Of a stretch of 64,000 bases of DNA, positions 57,601 through 64,000 are shown in pieces (positions within the stretch are counted from its first letter, which is position 1; each line of letters opens with the position of its first letter). A program made the position numbers and the translations under genes. The notes beneath the pieces were generated by a model. The model was not told where the DNA came from and ran no database searches. It saw only the letters and a list, made by a program, of their open reading frames with translations. The stretch comes from Alviniconcha marisindica (taxonomy: Eukaryota > Mollusca > Gastropoda > Provannidae), in NCBI GenBank assembly GCA_018857735.1, contig JABMCL010003304.1, positions 357,501 through 421,500 on the forward strand, written 5' to 3'.

Positions 57601-60415
57601 CTGTCAGGTCAAATGCTGCTTCCTCCTCTTCAGACTCAGCGGCTTCAGGAGCTGTGAGGATCTCATCTGACTGAACAGCTGCTTGGTCTGTCACTTCTTC
57701 CACAGTTATCTCCTCTGAAACTGCTGTCTGAGCCTCATCTATGTCCTTCTCTGACACATTCTCCAGCTCCTTCTCTGAGATGTTCTCTTTGGCTTCAAAT
57801 ACCACCTGGTCAAATACAGCAGCAGCAGTAGGCTTGGTCTCCTCAGAAAGCACAGCCTGCTCTTCCTCAGCTTTGAACTGCTCAGTGAATTCTTCAATTG
57901 TCTCTTCCTGTGTCGCAGGTGAACCTAGTCTAACATCACTGAGTATCACCTCCTCTACCGCAGCCTTTACCTCAACCGTTTCCTCTGTGACTGGAAGGGC
58001 TTCTTCAGCCTCGAGCGGCAGTTTGTCTGTGAAATCTGAGGCTTCTTCACTGTCCAAGATGGCAAGCTCTTCTTCAACTTCTGTGGATATTTCGATGTCA
58101 ATGGTCGCTGTTTGTATCACAGGCTTTTCTTCCTGTTCCTGGACATGTTCAAGGAGAACATCTTCAGTGATCTGTGTCTCTTCTTTGCCCAGGATAACCG
58201 TCTCTATATCCACTTCTGCTTCCTGTTCCTTTTGTAAGATGAGAGACTCTTCAGTTACATCCTCCTGAACAATTGTGACTTCCTCTGGGGCTGTTTTCTC
58301 CCCGAGATCTTCCACATCCTCAACAGGAACTGTGGCCGTGATTTCTTTTGTTTCAACAAGTGTCACATCTTCAAGTGCTGTCACTGGTTCTTCAATATGT
58401 TCTTCTTTTGCCACACTTGTCTCTGGGGTTGTTTCTTCAATAATATCTTTGATCTCTTCCAATGATGCCATGATGTCTTCTTTCTCTATTTCTGTTGTAG
58501 CTATGTCTTCAACGACTGGAACGACTTCCACAAGGCTGATGTCTTTCTCATGTGCACTTTCAGGAACTGTCTCTTCTTCAAGATCTGTTACATCTTCAGA
58601 AGGCATGACTGTGACCTCTTCCTTTGTCTCAGTCGTTTCAACATCTGCAACAAATGGGATAGACACCTCTTGTTCCATCTCAGTTTCTTCTACTTTTTCT
58701 GTCACAGTTTCCTCCACGTCTTCAACTTTCTCAGTTGGTACAATGGTGACTTCTTCCTTCGTTTCTGTAGTTTTAATGTCATGCACAACAGGGACAGACA
58801 CTTCCTCAGCTCCAGTTTCTTCCAATTTTTCAGTTTCATCCACTTTGTCTTCCACAGTGTCTTCAATGTCTTCAGATGGTGTGACAGTGACCTCTTCTTT
58901 TACCTCGGCAGTTTCAATGTCTTCCACAAAAAGTTCGGAAACTGCTTTCTCAACTGTCTCTTCCATGACAGCTTCCTCCTGCACGTCTGCTACTCCTTCA
59001 GTTGCAAGTTCAGTGTCCACGGTAAAAAGGGTTTCCTCTGTTTCTGCTGCCACTGGGCTCTCGACACCTGGCACGTCCATGAAAGTCACCTCCTGCTGGA
59101 CAGCCACAGGGAGGGAATCTTCTTTAGTGATGATGGCAGTATCATCTACTGTCTCTTCCACAGTTTCTGGCACTTCAGATACTGTGATCTCAGCCTGAAT
59201 TTCGGAAGGTACTGGGGACTTGACAACAACAGGTTCCATCTCTGCTGGTTCCTCTGATTCTTCTGCAGAGATTGTGTCAGGAAGCTTCTCTTCCGCCTCT
59301 TCTGAAGCAGCCTCAGTGACCTCTTCAGTTGTCTGAATTTCCACCTCTGTTTCCTGCTCTTCAGTGGCACCCACGGTTTCTTGGATAATAACTTCTTCAG
59401 ACCAGGCTTCTGGCAGGGCGTCCTCACTTGTAATGACGGCATCCTCACCCTTGGTCTCTGGGAGATCCTCTGAAACTTCAGTCACAGAAATGTTGGCCTC
59501 AACTTTTGAGGGGATGGAACTTTCAACTTCAGCAACGGGTTTCTCTTCTGGAATGTGTTCAGCAACCTCAGCCTGAAACTCTTCTGGAACCATCTTGTCC
59601 TCAAACTCTGAGATGTGTTCAGGTTCTTCTGGGGCTGTTTCCTCTTCCGTTTCCATCACAGTCTCCGTCTGCTCAACAGAGAATGATTCACTGACGATAA
59701 CCTCTTCTTTCATGGCCTCTTCATGTGAGACTTCAATAGTCTCTTCAAGAGGAGCTTCAGCAACTGTGTGAGGGATAGATTCCTCTGCTTCGCTGAGGGT
59801 GATGTCAGCAGAAGCTTCTGAGGGAACAGTGTCTTCTGTCTTGGGTTTTTCCTCTCTGTGACCTTCTTCTGAGAATACAGCTGTGCCTTCTTCTGGCACA
59901 AACTTGTCACCAAACTCTTCAAAAGTGTCCGATAGTGGAGCAGCTTCTTCAACAGACTTTGTGGGAACCGCATCTTCGACTTCAGGTCGTTCAGATAGGA
60001 ATTCCACTTCAACAGTGTCAGGTTTGTCAGTCTCTTCTGTCACAATGTCCACAGCCATTTCAGGGAGTTCTTCCTCCACCCCTTCTTCCACCTTGGACAC
60101 CACCTCATCACTTGCCACTTGGTCTTCAACGTCTTCCACTGTCGCCACAACTGGAGCAACTTCTGCAACATCCTCCATTCTGCCTTCATCAAAATCTATG
60201 GCGATTTCTTCAGGGGCCTCTGTCACTACCTTATCTTCCAAGGTGAACTCTTCTTCAACCTCTTTCTTAACAGTGTCCTGGAGAGTCAAATCTTCTGAAA
60301 CTTCATGGACCTTGGCATCCTCGACGGAGACACTCATCTGCACCTCAACTGGGGTGTCAGGGGTGAACTCCATGACAGTGGTGGTGAGGTGGGTGTCGTC
60401 AGAGATAGGCACCTC
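51658..60415 (-). CDS. Exon 4: giant PEVK-like, Glu-rich exon with about 30 tandem 63-residue repeats
   Basis: A single exon of about 8.76 kb (about 2,900 residues). The 5' third (about 57.6-60.4 kb) is one clean open frame of degenerate Glu/Val/Thr-rich sequence. The rest is an array of a 63-residue unit with landmarks VEEQPKPADVEAE, TEPEEKPTEEAEVV, PEDQTFEE and ETAEEEVQKE. By hand count one consensus unit is about 37% Glu and about two thirds P+E+V+K, strongly acidic. Family knowledge: PEVK segments of titin, TTN-1 and projectin are disordered entropic springs; here the balance is far more acidic than vertebrate PEVK. The array contains many frame breaks (separate feature). The 3' edge (gtgggt donor, phase 0) is clear. 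The 5' edge is less sure: acceptor cttgaag at 60415 keeps phase 0 with exon 3; a ctgcag site at 60456 would need phase 1. Confidence 0.85.
51920..57600 (-). repeat. 189-bp coding tandem repeat, about 30 copies
   Basis: Landmark tcctcaacctcaaaggtaa recurs every 189 bp (187-192 bp where indels occur) from about 51,931 to 57,401, giving about 30 copies. Sub-variants alternate between ALVTEPEE and ALGTEPEE and between PEDQTFEE, PEEQISEE and PEDKLFEE, which suggests higher-order duplication of multi-unit blocks. The edges (51.9 kb and 57.4-57.6 kb) hold more diverged units. Confidence 0.93.
52200..57000 (-). other. Cluster of frame breaks within the PEVK-like array
   Basis: Compared with the 189-bp consensus, small indels break the frame near 52218, 52931, 52991, 53331, 54275, 54348, 55295, 55787, 56045, 56161, 56229, 56540, 56612, 56707, 56744, 56852, 56933 and 56985. 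Most are 1-2 bp losses and several compensate each other. The unit resumes the same reading each time, and the flanking 57.1-60.4 kb of the same exon is fully open. I read this as assembly error in a repeat that could not be polished, not as a broken gene. Confidence 0.8.
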
Positions 60416-61846
60416 CTTCAAGAGATCAGAGACGAGGTCAAGTGGCTGGTATAGAGCTGCAGAAAACTGCATACCAGGCCAATGACATACAGCTGCAGAA
60501 ACATGCAAAGCTGGAGCAAGGGAGGAATGCGGCAGGAAAAGCATGCTATGGCTTTGAAAAAGGAAAACAACAACATGAAAGCTGTCACATGCATTAGCTC
60601 TGGAACACTGCTGTTTGGAAAATTGTTAGGCAGCAAGCAATTTTGTAAGCCACCAGAATGTCAACAGCTAAAACTGACAGATGATGATAGATCACTTTGG
60701 TGGAATTTACAGTAAACATTTCAGGAATATGTGCTTTGTGGTTCAAACAGTAAGGAAGGAAATTCAAAACAAATCAAACATATCTAAATCTTCTTGACTA
60801 ACACATTTTAGCTTATATTGATTTTCCTTTCTTATACAAACAAATTTATTACCCAATTTTAGCTGTTGACAATTGGCATACTTCACAAACAATAATCTCT
60901 ATGTTCCTACTGCCAAAAATAAATATCTGAACAAAATGTCACTGCGGTTAATTAGCTACTCTTAAAGCCCTTCACCAAAAACTGTATTGTTGTTAATAAG
61001 TGTTTTCTTTTCAATGCAAAAAAGGTTTCAGTGCAAAATAAGTTAGCAGAAAGTAACAGACTGAGTATTGCGCTGTGCATGTTTAAACAATAGCTTTGCC
61101 AGGTGATTGATGCTCACTGATAGCCACAAGTTGCAGTCCAATACAATTTTTAAAATGTAAAAGAAACAAATAAAAATGAAAAAGTGCCCAAAATCAAAAC
61201 AACAGAAACAGCATAGAATCAAGTAAATGACAACAAAGGCGAATAAATTAATTGCAAAGCAATCATGTAGTATTTGTTTAGTGTCAGTCAATTATCAGTA
61301 TTGATATAGTTTATTCCTACTGCATTGCCAGCTAAAATGTTTGTGCACCTTTCATGCAATATCATTACACAGAAGCATTATTGTCCAGAACAATCAACAC
61401 TTTCTTCTCTGTGTGTGTGTGTGCGTGTGCATGTGTGTGTGTGTGTGTGTGTGTGTGCATGTGTTACATTACAAAAAAACAAATAATAACATAAATGAGA
61501 GTCAGCTTCAACCAGTATGGCCAAAGAAATGCCATAACTGCACAAAATTTGGTTCTCCATTACTATTAAGGTTAAACCACCAAAATGATAACCAATATGC
61601 CCATTCTTTCTTCATAAAATAAACAAACTGAGCTTAATTATCATCAACTGTTTTTACACAGATCAAAACAGGTACCTGCTATGGCAAAGGAATGAGCAGT
61701 CTCTCTACATATATACATGACAATTTAAACTCTCTCCCTTAAAAAAAAAAAAAAAATCCCCCACAAACACTGGCACCATTCATTATTTTGCTGTATTACC
61801 AGATACATTTGAGTCGAAAACTCAAGCAGGTGACAAGTCAACTTAC
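60416..61846 (-). other. 1.4-kb intron between exons 3 and 4
   Basis: AT-rich with a GT-rich tract at 61411-61459. It includes 60416-60456, which would be coding if the upstream acceptor were used with an unseen microexon. Confidence 0.7.
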
Positions 61847-61924
61847 CTCCTCAGTTGTTGCAGAAACAAAGAACTCTTGTTCAGACATCTTTGTCTCCTT
61901 GAGAATTTTAACCTGTTCTCTGGC
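61847..61924 (-). CDS. Exon 3: end of IQ helix and linker to PEVK-like region
   Basis: A 26-codon phase 0-0 exon starting AREQVKILKETK, which continues the IQ helix of the previous exon and supplies its last Arg. It ends in FFVSATTEE, leading into the Glu-rich segment. The acceptor has a good T-rich tract (ttttacag) and the donor is gtaagt. Being a multiple of 3 in phase 0-0, it could be skipped without a frame change. Confidence 0.88.
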
Positions 61925-62826
61925 CTGTAAAATAATTAAAACATGATCCTCATCATGTGTATGTATGTATGTATGTGTGTGTGTGGGGGTGCATGCGTGC
62001 ATGAGTGCATGTGTGTGTGTGTGCATGTGTGTGTGTTGTGTTGTGTTGTGTGTTGTGTTGTGTTGCAATGGGGGTGTGTGGTGTGTTTGATGGGAACACA
62101 ATATGATTTGATATTATTTTTCAGGTTTTACTTATATATATATATATACACATTTTTGTAGATCTCATAATGTGCAGAACACTTAACCTTGTGGGAGAGA
62201 CACAACACTACAGCAATAACCATTATTATTATCACACCAGTACAGCTTCACAGAAAACATGAAAATAAGGAATTGTATCAAACTGTTCACTGATATTGTT
62301 TGACACCTTTTGTTTGCACCAAAAATTTTTTTCTTCTTTCCTTCATGGGAGTCCATCATTTCCAGTGTTTATGAAGCTGCACACTTCATCTATTGTGAGC
62401 CTTCATACTTATTCTTATTTAAGATATAACTTGTCAGTCTCACTTGGGAGTTTCCACTTGGAAGAGAGACTGTTTTTCATTGGATAGCCTGCTGCAACAC
62501 AGATGCATTACCCAGTGTGTGTGTAATGCCTGTGTGCTACTTACTGCATCAAATTCCTTGTGTATAATCGTTTTAATTTTGTTTTCTTAGGACATCCCAT
62601 TCAAGGAGATCTTCAACAGACTAAGCAAAGCATGTGTATTTTAGCATTTGCGTGGACTGAATCAAAATGAAATCAAAGGCCTGAGCATCGATGAGAGAGC
62701 TCTGCCCATCCTCACTGGGGACACTCTGAAAGAATGGCTGAGTGATTCACACTGCAGCTTCCTGCATGCTTGCATTCTTTCTTCAAGCTTTATATATCAG
62801 CACTTAGTGGAGACTTCAGTGCCTAC
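61925..62826 (-). other. 0.9-kb intron splitting the IQ motif
   Basis: Contains an irregular GT-rich tract at 61960-62065 (gtgt, gcatgtgtg, ttgtgttgtgttgtg). No coding signal. Confidence 0.8.
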
Positions 62827-62948
62827 CTTGTAGCCCCGGAAGGCAGCCTGTATTTTGGTGGCAGCCTCCTGGACAACTGTCTCAGGGATGGGTTCATCCT
62901 GCTCCTCATCCTGTCGTGACCCCACTGAACTGACCTCTGACACAAGCT
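62827..62948 (-). CDS. Exon 2: acidic linker with first part of an IQ motif
   Basis: About 40 residues. The first half is acidic and Ser/Gln-rich (SRQDEEQDEPIPE); the second half is EAATKIQAAFRGYK, the core of a calmodulin/myosin-light-chain-binding IQ motif (IQxxxRGxxxR). The final Arg of the motif comes from the next exon, so an intron splits the motif. Phase 1 acceptor (cacag) and phase 0 donor (gtaggc). It follows an Ig domain directly. The IQ assignment is a pattern match by eye; calmodulin binding is inference. Confidence 0.9.
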
Positions 62949-63004
62949 CTGTGGAGAACAGCCGTAAGTATAAATGGTGACTGGTATCATGCCAAAACAC
63001 ATAG

Positions 63005-63087
63005 TTCAGGAACTGTGTGAGAGTCAAGGTGGCCATCCTGGGCTGTCCGTCCTAACGAGCCTTCTGGCTTCCGTGGACGTAAAGACT
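63005..63087. mobile_element. Dispersed repeat, family C copy 2
   Basis: caggaactgtgtgagagtca, aggtggccatcctgggctgt and cttccgtggacgtaaag align with family C copy 1. The GC-rich composition differs from surrounding intron. Confidence 0.6.
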
Positions 63088-63456
63088 ATTGAACCATGCT
63101 TCAGCATTGGTCTCAGCTTGTCCCTAATATGTCAGCCAACATCCAAGGACATTAAGTATCACTTCATCATGTCAAAACACCAGGGTCATACAGACTTTAC
63201 TTCAGACATAGCATCAAAAGCAAATTAGATTTTGCAAAAAACACAACAGATCAGACCACAAGTACTGAAGAATGTCATCATCACAATACCAGGCCACACA
63301 TTCCTGTAACTTCACACACACACACACACATGCACGCATGTACACACAGAGTCTGAAACAGCATGAAAGACCTGTATCAGGCAGTCAACCCAGCTGTGTG
63401 CTCCCCGGCAAGTAACATCATTTCATTTGCACGAAAGGGACACAGTTTCCACATAC

Positions 63457-63757
63457 CTTCTACAGTGAGGACAGCTGAGCATTCTGTCTCTCCAGCACTG
63501 TTGATGGCGCGGACAGTGTACTCTCCAGAGTCCTCAGGGAAGGCTTCGGCAATGATGAGAGAGCTCTGCCCGTCCTCACCGGGGACAATCTGGAAGATGT
63601 CGTCAGACTTGATAGGCTTGTTCTGGTGGTACCACACCAGGGTGGCTTCAGGCAAACTCTTAACCTGGCAGTCGAAGCGTGCTGTTTCCCCCTCCCTGAT
63701 GGTCAGGTCTTGGATGGGCACCAGGAACTCTGGTTGTGTCTCCTCTGGGCGGGCAAT
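63457..63757 (-). CDS. Exon 1 of window: Ig domain
   Basis: Most upstream exon visible. It begins IARPEETQPEFLVPIQD, then shows B-strand FDCQVK, C-strand LVWYHQNKP and F-strand DSGEYTVRAIN, a complete I-set Ig domain of about 100 residues including an acidic lead-in. The B-strand Cys is present; the F-strand Cys position is Val, so no canonical disulfide is possible. The acceptor follows ttccag in phase 0; the donor gtatgt is in phase 1. The phase-0 entry means at least one more exon lies upstream of the window. Confidence 0.93.
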
Positions 63758-64000
63758 CTGGAACACCAGTAGGACTGTGCAGTATGACTGTTTCCCTTTG
63801 GGTGTGGGAGGAGAGGAGCCGTCTACAGGCCTTAAAGTTAATAATAATCTCTATGAAAGGCTTGCTTGGTTAACTGAACAATTTAACTTAAAAAATATGT
63901 ATCAAAGAAGAAGAAAAAAAAGCACTTGTTTTAAAATGCAAATGTACATGCTTTAAAACGCAACTTTTGTTGCTTGTATGTTTATAAGACAATGTCTTGG
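63758..64000 (-). other. Intron upstream of exon 1, truncated by window end
   Basis: No exon recognised. The phase-0 acceptor of exon 1 requires an upstream exon ending in phase 0 beyond 64000. Confidence 0.8.

Noticed and set aside
57741..60485. Ser/Thr-rich plus-strand open frames opposite the unique Glu-rich part
   Set aside because: Antisense of GAA/GAG-rich coding sequence gives TTC/CTC codons with few stops. No start context, domain or splice logic supports them.

Overview
The window is eukaryotic nuclear DNA from an animal and carries one very large gene on the minus strand that runs off both ends. I recovered 54 exons, joined by compatible reading phases and flanked by AG/GT splice sites. 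They total about 21.6 kb of coding sequence, roughly 7,200 residues. The protein is a giant muscle protein of the titin/twitchin/projectin/UNC-89/obscurin superfamily: 40 immunoglobulin (I-set) domains, at least 3 fibronectin type III domains, one calmodulin-type IQ motif and an enormous Glu-rich PEVK-like segment. No vertebrate feature is seen. The compact one-exon Ig units, dense microsatellites and several SINE-like repeats fit an invertebrate, perhaps a mollusc or other lophotrochozoan, but that is inference.

Read in transcript order (high to low coordinates): an Ig domain (63.5-63.8 kb); two small exons with an acidic linker and an IQ motif (61.8-62.9 kb); a single exon of about 8.8 kb (51.7-60.4 kb) with a unique Glu/Val-rich stretch followed by about 30 tandem copies of a 63-residue (189-bp) repeat; then 24 exons (24.0-50.4 kb) of mostly split Ig domains, with a charged non-Ig linker at 26.8-28.0 kb and a triple-Ig exon at 24.0-24.8 kb; then 22 consecutive one-exon Ig domains, nearly all exactly 267 bp and phase 1-1 (2.9-23.8 kb); and finally three FN3 exons (0.2-2.2 kb), which look like the start of an Ig/FN3 thick-filament region. 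This order (Ig, PEVK-like spring, long Ig array, Ig/FN3) parallels the I-band to A-band order of titin. In such proteins the Ig chains and PEVK segment act as an elastic spring, and the Ig/FN3 part binds the thick filament.

The introns hold no second gene that I can support. They hold microsatellites, homopolymer C/G runs, minisatellites, three pairs of dispersed repeats and SINE-like sequence. The most unusual signal is that at least six introns contain tandem, partly decayed copies of the edge of the neighbouring exon together with its splice site. A cluster of five or six Ig exons (7.0-10.7 kb) is a recent segmental duplication in which the exons are more alike than the introns. The 189-bp repeat exon contains at least 14 small frame breaks, all inside the array, most simply explained as unpolished assembly error.
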